A DNA stretch of 39,773 bases, taken from positions 1-39,773 of the IMG/VR virus record IMGVR_UViG_3300024346_000185. One strand, 5' to 3'. Under the pieces are notes generated by a model that was not told where the DNA came from, made no database searches, and saw nothing but the letters and a program-made list of their open reading frames with translations. This document shows positions 27,415 through 33,418 of the stretch, in pieces (within the stretch, counting starts at the first letter, position 1; each line of letters begins with the position of its first letter). Origin of the DNA: a virus. Position numbers and translations under genes: made by a program.

Positions 27415-28272
27415 TTAAGCTTGTGGTCGACCCGCTTTAAGAATAATATTCTTATTGTAGTAAGTCAAAGCATTAGCGAGGATCTGAGTATATTTAGGAT
27501 CTCCTAAAGCTTTCGCGTCATTATAAGCATCAACTGCACTTGTAAAAGCTTTTTTAGATTCTGGAGAGCCTGTATCAACATCCGGTACACCATCCATATT
27601 AACATCGACTTGTGTATCACTATCTCCAACATCAACTGCTACATCCTCAGCAGGAACTTCCTCTTCACCTGGTTCTACTACAATCACATCCTCAGTATCA
27701 GACTCTTCATCCTCTTTAGCTTCAAAAAGATCTCCTTCAGCCATATCAGGGTATTGATCATCATAAACATCTCTACTGTCATCATACTTACCATCTTCAT
27801 CAGGAGCAGAACCTGCATCCCCGAATTGATCTTCAGCATAACTATATAATTCACCATACAATGCATCTATTGTAGCAAGAAATAAATCTTTACTTGCAAA
27901 TACAGCATCCGGAAAAGGCATCTTTCTAACCAACTCTCTAGCTATTTGATATGCATCCATAGTGTGATCTTCATCCAGACTACCCATTTCAGCATAAGCC
28001 ATCTCTCCAGCAGTATCTTCGTCGATATCTATATTTAAAGATTTTGGCGGTCTTGGCATTTGATTAGGTCCAGTCTTACCCATACTGTAATCAATTCTAG
28101 TATCATCATCTTCAGGCATTGGAGCCATCATTTCTTTGATCTTAGCTTTCAACTCTTTCATAGTCATCTTACCAGTTGACACTCCTTCCATAGGAGCCTT
28201 CTCGTCAGAAGTATACAAGCCTTCAGTCATAAGACCGGCAAGTTTCTGCATTCTAATAAATTCTTTGTTCAT
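27415..28272 (-). CDS. acidic virion/prohead-associated protein with MQKLAG-type N-terminal tag
   Basis: 285 residues from ATG 28272, preferred over the longer frame (28323) because a TATTTATA element lies between them. The N-terminus MNKEFIRMQKLAGLMTEGLY is the short helix plus M-T-E/G that I recall at the start of many proteins of Bacteroidota phages; it fits a capsid-targeting, protease-cleaved signal. The body is strongly acidic, with Asp/Glu runs around residues 170-215 and DVNMDGVPDVDTG resembling a calcium-binding loop. Could be a scaffold or internal head protein. Confidence 0.68.
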   Translation of the reverse strand: MNKEFIRMQKLAGLMTEGLYTSDEKAPMEGVSTGKMTMKELKAKIKEMMAPMPEDDDTRIDYSMGKTGPNQMPRPPKSLNIDIDEDTAGEMAYAEMGSLDEDHTMDAYQIARELVRKMPFPDAVFASKDLFLATIDALYGELYSYAEDQFGDAGSAPDEDGKYDDSRDVYDDQYPDMAEGDLFEAKEDEESDTEDVIVVEPGEEEVPAEDVAVDVGDSDTQVDVNMDGVPDVDTGSPESKKAFTSAVDAYNDAKALGDPKYTQILANALTYYNKNIILKAGRPQA

Positions 28273-28289
28273 TTTAAAAAGCGCTTTTA

Positions 28290-28297
28290 TATAAATA
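28290..28297 (-). promoter_or_regulatory. late-type promoter element TATTTATA
   Basis: Coding-strand TATTTATA, 17 nt before ATG 28272; decides the start of the 285-residue gene. Confidence 0.5.
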
Positions 28298-28319
28298 GCG
28301 TCGAAATAGAGAAAAGAAC

Positions 28320-28550
28320 TCAAGGTAACTCCTCTAAATACTTAAGGGTTGCTCGATGAATTTCTTTAATACCGTGAACACTACTAAGTCCCAATTCTAC
28401 TTGAATAGACCCTTGGTGAACACTAAATTTACCTATAGGACCGTAGGGTGTTACATCGCCGAGGAAGAATTTTTTATCATCCGATAACCTCCATACACCT
28501 ACTATACACTTATCAGGTTGGATTGCAATAATCCTCCATCTACTATTCAT
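28320..28550 (-). CDS. small hypothetical beta-rich protein
   Basis: 76 residues (MNSRWRIIAIQPDKCIVGVW, then ELGLSSVHGIKEIHRATLKY), probably a small beta-barrel plus helix. ATG 28550 is 3 nt after an early-type promoter, so it may be an early gene inside a late region. No family recognised. Confidence 0.6.
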   Translation of the reverse strand: MNSRWRIIAIQPDKCIVGVWRLSDDKKFFLGDVTPYGPIGKFSVHQGSIQVELGLSSVHGIKEIHRATLKYLEELP

Positions 28551-28553
28551 AAC

Positions 28554-28587
28554 AGTAAAGATAATTAAAAATACTTAAGGATGCAAG
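28554..28587 (-). promoter_or_regulatory. early-type promoter (CTTG-N20-TATCTTTACT)
   Basis: CTTG 28587-28584, exactly 20 nt, TATCTT 28563-28558, then ATG at 28550. It begins where the upstream small basic gene ends. Confidence 0.5.
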
Positions 28588-28740
28588 TTAACCTTGTCCT
28601 CGAGAAACTTTTACGTAATTTTTAGATCCTCTATTCTTAGACATTTTAGTCTTAGCATGAATGCCTTTTCTTTTCACCTGCTTCTTTACAATCTTTAGTA
28701 TAACAGAGGTAGATTTTGATTTTCCTTTAGTCGGTGCCAT
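28588..28740 (-). CDS. small basic conserved phage protein (50 aa)
   Basis: 50 residues, very basic. MAPTKGKSKSTSVILKIVKK, then KRKGIHAKTKMSKNRGSKNY and VKVSRGQG. The ending HAKTK-x-S-x-x-x-G-SKNY-x-K-x-x-x-GQG matches a tiny protein I have seen repeatedly in marine and Bacteroidota phage genomes. The net charge suggests DNA or RNA binding or a head-packaged role. A GATAAATA-type late element (28748-28755) lies 7 nt before the ATG. Confidence 0.75.
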   Translation of the reverse strand: MAPTKGKSKSTSVILKIVKKQVKRKGIHAKTKMSKNRGSKNYVKVSRGQG

Positions 28741-28747
28741 AGTCGGT

Positions 28748-28755
28748 GATAAATA
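28748..28755 (-). promoter_or_regulatory. late-type promoter element, variant TATTTATC
   Basis: Coding-strand TATTTATC, 7 nt before ATG 28740, one mismatch from the common octamer. Confidence 0.4.
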
Positions 28756-28762
28756 GTAAAAC

Positions 28763-29089
28763 TTAAGAAATTCCCCTCATCCAGAGAGTAGAAGCTGTTA
28801 GAGGTACTGCGGGTATAAAGGTGATAACACCTCCACCTGGAGCAACTACAGCTGACATTTTATAATTATCATTAACTAAATTCAAGATACCTGCATTATA
28901 AGTAAAAGAACCGGAGATACTTGGAACTGATCCCAAATAAAAACCTTGGTTATTCGGGATAGTCTCTAAGCTAAAGTAAGAGGCTCCTGCTAGAGAATTA
29001 GTAACAGCGAATACTGTAGAAGTACCAGCAGGAGTATCCGGGGTAAATAGTGTTTTAGATTGAGTGACGTTAACTTGATAAGTAGCCAT
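28763..29089 (-). CDS. small beta-rich protein, possible virion decoration protein
   Basis: 108 residues, Thr/Ser/Gly/Ala-rich, all-beta (SKTLFTPDTPAGTSTVFAVT; YKMSAVVAPGGGVITFIPAV), with no signal peptide. The composition resembles head-decoration or tail-associated proteins. Own terminator and TATTTATA element upstream, so a separate late transcription unit. Family unknown. Confidence 0.6.
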   Translation of the reverse strand: MATYQVNVTQSKTLFTPDTPAGTSTVFAVTNSLAGASYFSLETIPNNQGFYLGSVPSISGSFTYNAGILNLVNDNYKMSAVVAPGGGVITFIPAVPLTASTLWMRGIS

Positions 29090-29093
29090 ATTT

Positions 29094-29101
29094 TATAAAT
29101 A
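29094..29101 (-). promoter_or_regulatory. late-type promoter element TATTTATA
   Basis: Coding-strand TATTTATA, 4 nt before ATG 29089 and immediately downstream of the terminator at 29105-29137. Confidence 0.6.
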
Positions 29102-29104
29102 GAC

Positions 29105-29137
29105 AAAAAAAAGACCTACCAAGTTAATGATAGGTCT
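29105..29137 (-). terminator. strong intrinsic terminator
   Basis: Minus strand: AGACCTA ... TAGGTCT stem (7 bp) followed by eight T. It lies about 40 nt after the stop of the coiled-coil membrane protein gene. Confidence 0.85.
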
Positions 29138-29179
29138 ACAATAGTAAATTAGAAGTCCCTCGACGGGTTAGACATTTAA

Positions 29180-29482
29180 TTAATAATCCTGAGCAGATTT
29201 GCTCTTAATGTAATTTAATTGATCTGTAATTCGAAAATCTAATTTATCAATCCGAGAGTCGATCTTTCGATCTAATTCCTGATTCTGATAAGCGATCTCA
29301 CGCTCTACAGTTTCTATCTGTCGATAGACATCCTGTATAGATGTTTGATGGTCACGCATTGAATTCTCAATCACCTGTTCGAGTTCGGTAACTTTTTTGT
29401 CTGACCTAAGAACCACCCTCATTAGTATTAAAACACCAACACTGACAACTCCTAGACCGTAAGCTAAAATAATTTCATTCAT
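29180..29482 (-). CDS. membrane-anchored coiled-coil protein
   Basis: 100 residues. One N-terminal transmembrane helix (IILAYGLGVVSVGVLILMRV), then a long coiled coil (VTELEQVIENSMRDHQTSIQ; ELDRKIDSRIDKLDFRITDQ). The build resembles spanin-like or membrane-tethered phage proteins, but the lipobox or partner expected for a spanin pair is not adjacent. Follows the tRNA cluster and ends at the strong terminator. Confidence 0.7.
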   Translation of the reverse strand: MNEIILAYGLGVVSVGVLILMRVVLRSDKKVTELEQVIENSMRDHQTSIQDVYRQIETVEREIAYQNQELDRKIDSRIDKLDFRITDQLNYIKSKSAQDY

Positions 29483-29523
29483 AATTTGTTTCTTTTTTTT
29501 TAAGTCAAAGAACTTCTAATTTG

Positions 29524-29595
29524 TACTCGGTAGGGGAGTCGAACCCCTCTTACCAGGATGAAAACCTGGTGTCCTAACCGATAGACGAACCGAGC
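29524..29595 (-). tRNA. tRNA-Glu (anticodon UUC)
   Basis: 72 nt. Acceptor GCTCGGT/ACCGAGT with one G-U pair, anticodon loop TTTTCAT in a CCAGG/CCTGG stem, T loop TTCGACT in GGGG/CCCC. No CCA encoded. Reads GAA/GAG. Confidence 0.93.
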
Positions 29596-29600
29596 AACTG

Positions 29601-29671
29601 TTACCCCTGATAGATTCGAACTACCATTAACTGGACCAAAACCAGTTGTCCTGCCGTTAGACGAAAGGGTA
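29601..29671 (-). tRNA. tRNA-Gln (anticodon UUG)
   Basis: 71 nt. Acceptor TACCCTT/AGGGGTA, anticodon loop TTTTGGT in an ACTGG/CCAGT stem, T loop TTCGAAT. No CCA encoded. Only 5 nt from tRNA-Glu. Confidence 0.9.
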
Positions 29672-29756
29672 AGTTAAGGGAGAGAACCCCTTAGTGTCGT
29701 TGGCACTCAGTCAAAGCCACTCTATAACATTCCTTTCTCAAGGGAACAACACTTAG
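29672..29756 (-). other. 85-nt spacer with tRNA-like fold fragments, possible decayed tRNA
   Basis: Between tRNA-Gln and tRNA-Met. The minus strand has AAGGG-GTTCTCT-CCCTT, the shape of a T-arm, and a TTCC...GGAA hairpin, but no anticodon arm or acceptor I could close. It may be a degenerate tRNA or a processing spacer. Confidence 0.3.
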
Positions 29757-29827
29757 TAGCGGACGACAGACTCGAACTATCAACTCTGGGTTATGAGCCC
29801 AGTGTGTTACCATTACACCAATCCGCG
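29757..29827 (-). tRNA. tRNA-Met (CAU), initiator-like
   Basis: 71 nt. Anticodon loop CTCATAA in a CTGGG/CCCAG stem, so three consecutive G-C pairs next to the loop, as in bacterial initiator tRNA. The acceptor begins with an unpaired C1 opposite U72, also initiator-like. Against this, position 11-24 reads U-A as in elongators. A tRNA-Ile(CAU) reading of AUA is less likely given the GGG/CCC stem. Discriminator A. Confidence 0.88.
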
Positions 29828-29859
29828 ATTAATTTTTATACGTCAAAGAACTACTTTGG

Positions 29860-29933
29860 TGATCCTGACAGGATTCGAACCTGTGACCTACGGTTTAGAA
29901 AACCGTTGCTCTATCCGGCTAAGCTACAAGATC
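29860..29933 (-). tRNA. tRNA-Arg (anticodon UCU)
   Basis: 74 nt. Acceptor GATCTTG/CAGGATC, anticodon loop TTTCTAA in an ACGGT/ACCGT-type stem, T loop TTCGAAT. Reads AGA/AGG, the main Arg codons of this AT-rich phage. Confidence 0.92.
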
Positions 29934-29949
29934 AGATCAGATAGGTTTA

Positions 29950-30099
29950 TTATTTCCTATCTTCAACAAGAAGAGAATCTACTGTAGATGAATCACAGCA
30001 GGTAGAATCAACACAAGCTGTGTCAGTGGATGTAGTAGAGGTCTCGTTCGAGCAAGCTGCTAAAATGACCATCACGGCGATATAGATTAGTTTTTTCAT
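29950..30099 (-). CDS. small lipoprotein inside the tRNA cluster (49 aa)
   Basis: 49 residues, starting MKKLIYIAVMVILAACSNET: two Lys, a hydrophobic core and lipobox LAAC with Cys16, then a Ser/Thr-rich mature part with a Cys cluster (ACVDSTCCDSS). This is a clear lipoprotein signal peptide. It lies between tRNA-Arg and tRNA-Leu on the same strand, so it would share the tRNA transcript. Phage lipoproteins of this size are often superinfection-exclusion or lysis-associated, but nothing here proves either. Confidence 0.75.
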   Translation of the reverse strand: MKKLIYIAVMVILAACSNETSTTSTDTACVDSTCCDSSTVDSLLVEDRK

Positions 30100-30106
30100 A
30101 AGTTAG

Positions 30107-30192
30107 TACTACTGGCCGGAATCGAACCGGCACGGGCATTACTGCCCACAGGATTTTAAGTCCTGCGTGTCTACCTATTCCACCACAGTAGC
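30107..30192 (-). tRNA. tRNA-Leu (anticodon UAA)
   Basis: 86 nt, class II with a long variable arm (TGGGCAGTAATGCCC). Acceptor GCTACTG/CAGTAGT, anticodon loop CTTAAAA, T loop TTCGATT. Reads UUA/UUG. First tRNA of the cluster. Confidence 0.93.
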
Positions 30193-30218
30193 AAATTTGG
30201 TCGCCTTCCAGGCATATA

Positions 30219-30226
30219 TATAAATA
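30219..30226 (-). promoter_or_regulatory. late-type promoter element TATTTATA for the tRNA cluster
   Basis: Coding-strand TATTTATA, 26 nt upstream of the tRNA-Leu 5' end, inside an AT-rich stretch. The likely start of the tRNA-lipoprotein transcript, though AT-rich context makes chance occurrence possible. Confidence 0.45.
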
Positions 30227-30242
30227 TATGAACTAAAGAGTA

Positions 30243-30377
30243 TCAAGGCAAATCCTTCTTAGACTTTCTTCTATCATAGACCTTTCCGGACGGCTTGACC
30301 TTTTGAATCATCATTCGACGGATGATTTGCCGGACGTGACGACGTTCCAGACCGTTAAACTTCTCTTCCTTTTCCAT
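30243..30377 (-). CDS. small basic hypothetical protein (44 aa)
   Basis: 44 residues from ATG 30377 (MEKEEKFNGLERRHVRQIIR, then DRRKSKKDLP). The same frame is open to 30566 inside the upstream gene, but the short start is preferred because an AATAAATA-type element (30384-30391) and the upstream stop lie just before it. Basic and helical, possibly nucleic-acid-binding. Confidence 0.6.
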   Translation of the reverse strand: MEKEEKFNGLERRHVRQIIRRMMIQKVKPSGKVYDRRKSKKDLP

Positions 30378-30381
30378 GATT

Positions 30382-31011
30382 TTAATAAATAATTGATTCA
30401 CCGGCATAAAAATCTTTCCCAAAATATTCGACTGCCTTGACGGCAGTCTCAAAGTCAACCTCAAAGAATTCCCGGGCATGACCTTGATCGGAGTCTCTAC
30501 GAAACTCTTGAAGGTGTCTATGAACCAGGTTTTCAACCTTATAGTCATTAGTGACCGGGAGAGCAAACCGTAAGACCCATTCGGACACAGTACCGGCCGA
30601 ATTGATACCGTTGATCCTTGTCTCCGGATTTACCGCCTTACCGACCTTGCATAAGTTAGGATATGCCTCATTGGTCAAGACGTAGACATACTTGCCTGAA
30701 AGTTCTGCTCTTTCTCTGTCTTGTAACTTGAGTTTATCTTTAGCATACAAGAGTATCCAAGTGATTGCGCCGCTATCATCCTTAGACCGTACCTCTATGT
30801 CGGATGCATACTCACACCCTATGAAATCCAAGATTCTATCACAAGGTATCCGAGGATACTTTAAAAGTAAATTCTGAAAGTTATTATAGTATTCAGGGAT
30901 TTTACCAGGTACGTTAGGTACCGTACTTGGGTTCAACATACAGTATATAGTTATATACCCTTGAGCTTCAAGTACTGCTAATTCAAATAGTGATATATGT
31001 TTACGTCTCAT
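30382..31011 (-). CDS. T5orf172/GIY-YIG-superfamily nuclease-like protein
   Basis: 209 residues. Residues 105-200 form a T5orf172 (MUG113) domain: GKYVYVLTNEAYPNLCKVGK, TRINGINSAGTVSEWVLRFA, NLVHRHLQEFRRDSDQGHAR, EFFEV. The N-terminal 100 residues are unrecognised. Homologues are common in phages and viewed as GIY-YIG-fold endonucleases. An early-type promoter drives it with a short leader ending AATAAAGGTTATG. Confidence 0.83.
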   Translation of the reverse strand: MRRKHISLFELAVLEAQGYITIYCMLNPSTVPNVPGKIPEYYNNFQNLLLKYPRIPCDRILDFIGCEYASDIEVRSKDDSGAITWILLYAKDKLKLQDRERAELSGKYVYVLTNEAYPNLCKVGKAVNPETRINGINSAGTVSEWVLRFALPVTNDYKVENLVHRHLQEFRRDSDQGHAREFFEVDFETAVKAVEYFGKDFYAGESIIY

Positions 31012-31024
31012 AACCTTTATTGTA

Positions 31025-31058
31025 CCGTAATATACGAAGATATATTTATATATCCAAC
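31025..31058 (-). promoter_or_regulatory. early-type promoter (GTTG-N20-TATATTACGG)
   Basis: GTTG 31058-31055, 20 nt, TATATTACGG 31034-31025. A 13-nt leader containing AATAAAGGTT precedes ATG 31011. Confidence 0.75.
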
Positions 31059-31099
31059 TATACTACAAAAATTTTCCGGAAAAAAAATTTGAGAATCCG

Positions 31100-31939
31100 T
31101 TAATCTAGGTAATTTTCGTCAATTTGGAAATTGTTAAGACCTTCTTGGAACTCCTTCTGGGTAGGGTTTAACCATAAGAACTCTTTAGTCTTGTTAGGTC
31201 CCATGATAGGCCAATTGACGATATACATCTCCTTACCCATTACCGGGAAAGTCCTCTGACCGTCTGTACCTTTGATAAGAACGCGGCGGGTCTGAGTGGT
31301 AATACTCCTTAATTCATCCTGTAGTTTAGTTAACTGTCTAGATCTAGCATTACGCCCGGCATCTTTTAATTGACTAATAGCTTCAATGACATCCCTAGAT
31401 ACTAACATTGTATAAGCTTTATCTTTAGCCTGAAGACGGAAGTGTTCGGGAAATTTTTCCTTTAACTCATAGTACGGAAAGGCGATTGGTTTCGGACCTC
31501 TCTTCTTACCCGTACCCGTCACTGACTTAGGATTATACTCAAATCCCATTTGAATCTCGGATAGTCTCTTACTTAGAACCTCTTTGACGATCTCTTCGAT
31601 TCCTCTAGGGCCTGCAGATGTATCCGTGGTCTGATGCGGTTCCTCATCTTCAAAGTCATCTTCATACTTAATCCGGATGTCTAGTGCTTCTGCATAGTCC
31701 CAAAGAGTAGCTCCGCCGGAATCACCTCCTAAAAAATCTGTAAGATCATCACCGGTTAAATCCGTTACTTTTCGAATTGTGTCTACCATTTGGTCCCATT
31801 CTAAAGAACCAATTGTGACATAGTCGTGAGAGTAATTATCTAAAGCCTGTACTAACAAAGGATTTAAGGGTGCATTGTAACCTCCCTCATATAAACGGCC
31901 GGATCTTACGTAGGATGTGAAGTCGAAAGTATCTTTCAT
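31100..31939 (-). CDS. virion-associated protein with capsid-targeting-like tag
   Basis: 279 residues. The N-terminus MKDTFDFTSYVRSGRLYEGG is an amphipathic helix ending L-Y-E/GG, consistent with (L/I)xE prohead protease cleavage. The middle is acidic (EDDFEDEEPHQ) with a helical IEEIVKEVLSKRLSEIQ; the C-terminal part is basic (NARSRQLTKLQDELRSITTQ). No enzyme signature. TATTTATA element 7 nt before ATG 31939, so a late protein. Could be injected or part of the prohead core. Confidence 0.68.
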   Translation of the reverse strand: MKDTFDFTSYVRSGRLYEGGYNAPLNPLLVQALDNYSHDYVTIGSLEWDQMVDTIRKVTDLTGDDLTDFLGGDSGGATLWDYAEALDIRIKYEDDFEDEEPHQTTDTSAGPRGIEEIVKEVLSKRLSEIQMGFEYNPKSVTGTGKKRGPKPIAFPYYELKEKFPEHFRLQAKDKAYTMLVSRDVIEAISQLKDAGRNARSRQLTKLQDELRSITTQTRRVLIKGTDGQRTFPVMGKEMYIVNWPIMGPNKTKEFLWLNPTQKEFQEGLNNFQIDENYLD

Positions 31940-31946
31940 AGTCTAA

Positions 31947-31954
31947 TATAAATA
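31947..31954 (-). promoter_or_regulatory. late-type promoter element TATTTATA
   Basis: Coding-strand TATTTATA, 7 nt before ATG 31939. A second copy at 31983-31990 lies in AT-rich sequence. Confidence 0.5.
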
Positions 31955-31990
31955 TGGGCAAGTCTACTACTCTTATATTATATATAAATA

Positions 31991-32241
31991 TATATCCTTA
32001 TAAGTGTAATTTTGCTAAAAAAAATGCATGCAAGTATAGGATGGTAGACCGTAGGATAGTACTATAGTGATATTAAGTACGTTTGTATTGACGTACATGT
32101 ATGTAGGTAGTAGGTACGTACTATGTCATGTCAGTGAACCGTAGCAGTAGTCTAGTCGACCGTAGACCTCATTCAGCAAACCGTAGACACAGAAAGAGCC
32201 GACCGTAGCCGACTCCTCCCATATGAAAAAGAAAAAAGATC
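31991..32241. other. intergenic block with ACCGTAG array
   Basis: No ORF. It holds GTAC/ACGT-rich sequence (32079-32122), the ACCGTAG copies described separately, and ends in a polypurine segment (GAAAAAGAAAAAAGATCTTAG) that also follows the second array near 35.67 kb. Confidence 0.6.
32048..32208 (+). repeat. array A: five ACCGTAG copies
   Basis: Exact ACCGTAG at 32048, 32138, 32159, 32180 and 32202; the last four are spaced 21-22 nt, about two helical turns. Flanks are partly conserved (GTGAACCGTAGCA, GTCGACCGTAGA) and recur in array B on the opposite strand. Looks like a protein-binding array between transcription units. Confidence 0.75.
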
Positions 32242-32343
32242 TTAGATGTTATAGATTGCTATAACGATTACAAGGCCTATAATAGAGGCTCCGAAGAGGT
32301 ATAAACCTCCGATGATTGATTCTTTTATAATGTTTCTTATCAT
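32242..32343 (-). CDS. 33-residue membrane peptide
   Basis: MIRNIIKESIIGGLYLFGAS then IIGLVIVIAIYNI: short amphipathic start and one transmembrane helix. It lies directly downstream of the 74-residue gene (10 nt) and is probably read from the promoter at 32596-32629. Small, so some doubt that it is translated; the clean hydrophobic profile and tight spacing support it. Confidence 0.5.
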   Translation of the reverse strand: MIRNIIKESIIGGLYLFGASIIGLVIVIAIYNI

Positions 32344-32353
32344 AGTTCTGAAG

Positions 32354-32578
32354 TTAGTTTCTATCTTTAAACGTTCCGTGAGCCTCTAGGTAGAATAGAT
32401 CATCAATCGTCTCAACTCCTTGAGCAGTATTATCCATCGGCACTACCGGAGTGTCTGAAGGTAATAGTCTTACTAAGGGATTCGTGAAGGTGATACCAAC
32501 CCTGCCTTCACCTATACCGTTCCGGCGTGCCACTGGCATCAATTCGTCTCCTACCTGTACTCCAAATGTTGTGCTCAT
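32354..32578 (-). CDS. small hypothetical early protein
   Basis: 74 residues (MSTTFGVQVGDELMPVARRN; GVETIDDLFYLEAHGTFKD), beta-rich start and acidic end. Early-type promoter 17 nt before the ATG. No family recognised. Confidence 0.65.
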   Translation of the reverse strand: MSTTFGVQVGDELMPVARRNGIGEGRVGITFTNPLVRLLPSDTPVVPMDNTAQGVETIDDLFYLEAHGTFKDRN

Positions 32579-32595
32579 ATTGTCTTTCTATTATA

Positions 32596-32629
32596 CCTTA
32601 ATGTACGAACTTAGATGCTAGCAGGCAAC
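32596..32629 (-). promoter_or_regulatory. early-type promoter (GTTG-N20-TACATTAAGG)
   Basis: GTTGCC starts at 32629; exactly 20 nt after GTTG comes TACATTAAGG 32605-32596, then a short leader to ATG 32578. Confidence 0.75.
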
Positions 32630-32631
32630 TA

Positions 32632-33123
32632 TTACTTTAACATAAATGCTGAATGTACTCTCTTCTTTAGCTCTCTTGCATCTTTACAATTGCCTCCAAC
32701 TACCTTACCATCCTTCAAAGCAAAGGCATGCCTTGCTACTATCAAGATGTATGTACCGATTGGGTTCAGCTTAACAAAGGTCTTTAAGGTCATCTGCCTC
32801 TCAACTATCTCTCCCCAGTTCTTATATCGAGTGATCAACCTATATGGATTGTTAGGAAATGTCTTACAGGGTTCTCCTAGCTCAACTATCTTCTTACCTA
32901 GTATCTCTGTCTGCTCTTTTAGCTTACGGGATGTAAGCACGGTGCCCTGCTTAGGCTTTCTATTGAAGACCTCTGCAACATATTTATGAGCTACATCATA
33001 GCATGATCCTGTGGCTGCTGCTATTGCTCTAACAACGCAGTCATTAGATTCTGACTGTGCGATAGTTGAATCTGACCAACCGATGATACTGTCTGATTCT
33101 GAGATGTATTCTAGTTTGTTCAT
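32632..33123 (-). CDS. papain/C39-like cysteine protease-fold protein
   Basis: 163 residues from ATG 33123. SESNDCVVRAIAAATGSCYD (24-43) contains the nucleophile Cys29 in the DCVVRA-ATG motif of phage C39-like proteins; GTYILIVARHAFALKDGKVV (123-142) provides His132, with Asn145 downstream as the third residue. An upstream ATG (33144) directly follows the promoter, but 33123 is preferred because its leader AATAAAGGTTATG is identical to the leader of other genes here. Could cleave a host or defence protein; target unknown. Confidence 0.78.
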   Translation of the reverse strand: MNKLEYISESDSIIGWSDSTIAQSESNDCVVRAIAAATGSCYDVAHKYVAEVFNRKPKQGTVLTSRKLKEQTEILGKKIVELGEPCKTFPNNPYRLITRYKNWGEIVERQMTLKTFVKLNPIGTYILIVARHAFALKDGKVVGGNCKDARELKKRVHSAFMLK

Positions 33124-33145
33124 AACCTTTATTGTTTCTTCCATA

Positions 33146-33179
33146 CCTTAATATAATTAAAAGGGAGGGAGTTTCCAAC
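33146..33179 (-). promoter_or_regulatory. early-type promoter embedded in a terminator (GTTG-N20-TATATTAAGG)
   Basis: GTTG 33179-33176, 20 nt, TATATTAAGG 33155-33146. The GTTG spans the loop of the hairpin at 33159-33187. Confidence 0.8.
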
Positions 33180-33187
33180 CCTCCCCC
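33159..33187 (-). terminator. intrinsic terminator fused to the next promoter
   Basis: Minus strand GGGAGGG / CCCTCCC (7 bp), loop of 9 nt, then TTTT. It directly follows the stop at 33197, and its loop contains the -33 GTTG of the downstream promoter. Confidence 0.8.
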
Positions 33188-33196
33188 AAACTTTTT

Positions 33197-33367
33197 TTAA
33201 TCTTCTTCTTCCTCGTCTTCGATTTCCTCACTTGTTTGAGTTATTAACTCATCCAACTCTTCGCTTAAACCTTCAATGCTCCAAGTGTTAACATCATCTT
33301 GATCAAATGCATTCAAATCGTTTTGAAATTGCATAAGTAACTTTATTAATTCTTTTTTCTTTTCCAT
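33197..33367 (-). CDS. small acidic early protein (56 aa)
   Basis: 56 residues from ATG 33367 (MEKKKELIKLLMQFQNDLNA; LDELITQTSEEIEDEEEED). The frame is open to 33412, but that part is the terminator-promoter element, so 33367 is chosen. Helical and acidic. Normal base composition, unlike its upstream neighbours. Function unknown. Confidence 0.65.
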   Translation of the reverse strand: MEKKKELIKLLMQFQNDLNAFDQDDVNTWSIEGLSEELDELITQTSEEIEDEEEED

Positions 33368-33368
33368 A

Positions 33369-33402
33369 CCTAAAGATACGAATAAAGGAGGAGGGAACCA
33401 AC
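33369..33402 (-). promoter_or_regulatory. early-type promoter embedded in a terminator (GTTG-N20-TATCTTTAGG)
   Basis: GTTG 33402-33399 in the hairpin, 20 nt including TTCG, then TATCTTTAGG 33378-33369, ATG at 33367. Confidence 0.78.
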
Positions 33403-33410
33403 CCTCCCCC
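33381..33410 (-). terminator. terminator closing the C-free unit, fused to a promoter
   Basis: Minus strand GGGGGAGGG pairs with CCCTCCTCC (9 bp, one G-U), loop TTGGTT, then TTTATT. The first cytosines after the 1.28-kb C-free run are those of its descending arm (from 33395). Confidence 0.85.
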
Positions 33411-33418
33411 AAACTTTT

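Noticed and set aside
29180-29482. Coiled-coil membrane protein plus lipoprotein as a spanin pair
   Set aside because: The two genes are separated by four tRNAs and the lipoprotein is Cys-rich and short; no endolysin or holin is nearby.
29503-29852. Repeated GTCAAAGAACT between tRNAs as promoters
   Set aside because: Two copies only, no -7 element at a fixed distance; may simply be a processing or duplicated spacer sequence.
32048-32208. CRISPR array for the ACCGTAG repeats
   Set aside because: Repeats are 7-13 nt with 12-22 nt periods, flanks are not unique spacers, and no cas genes are present.
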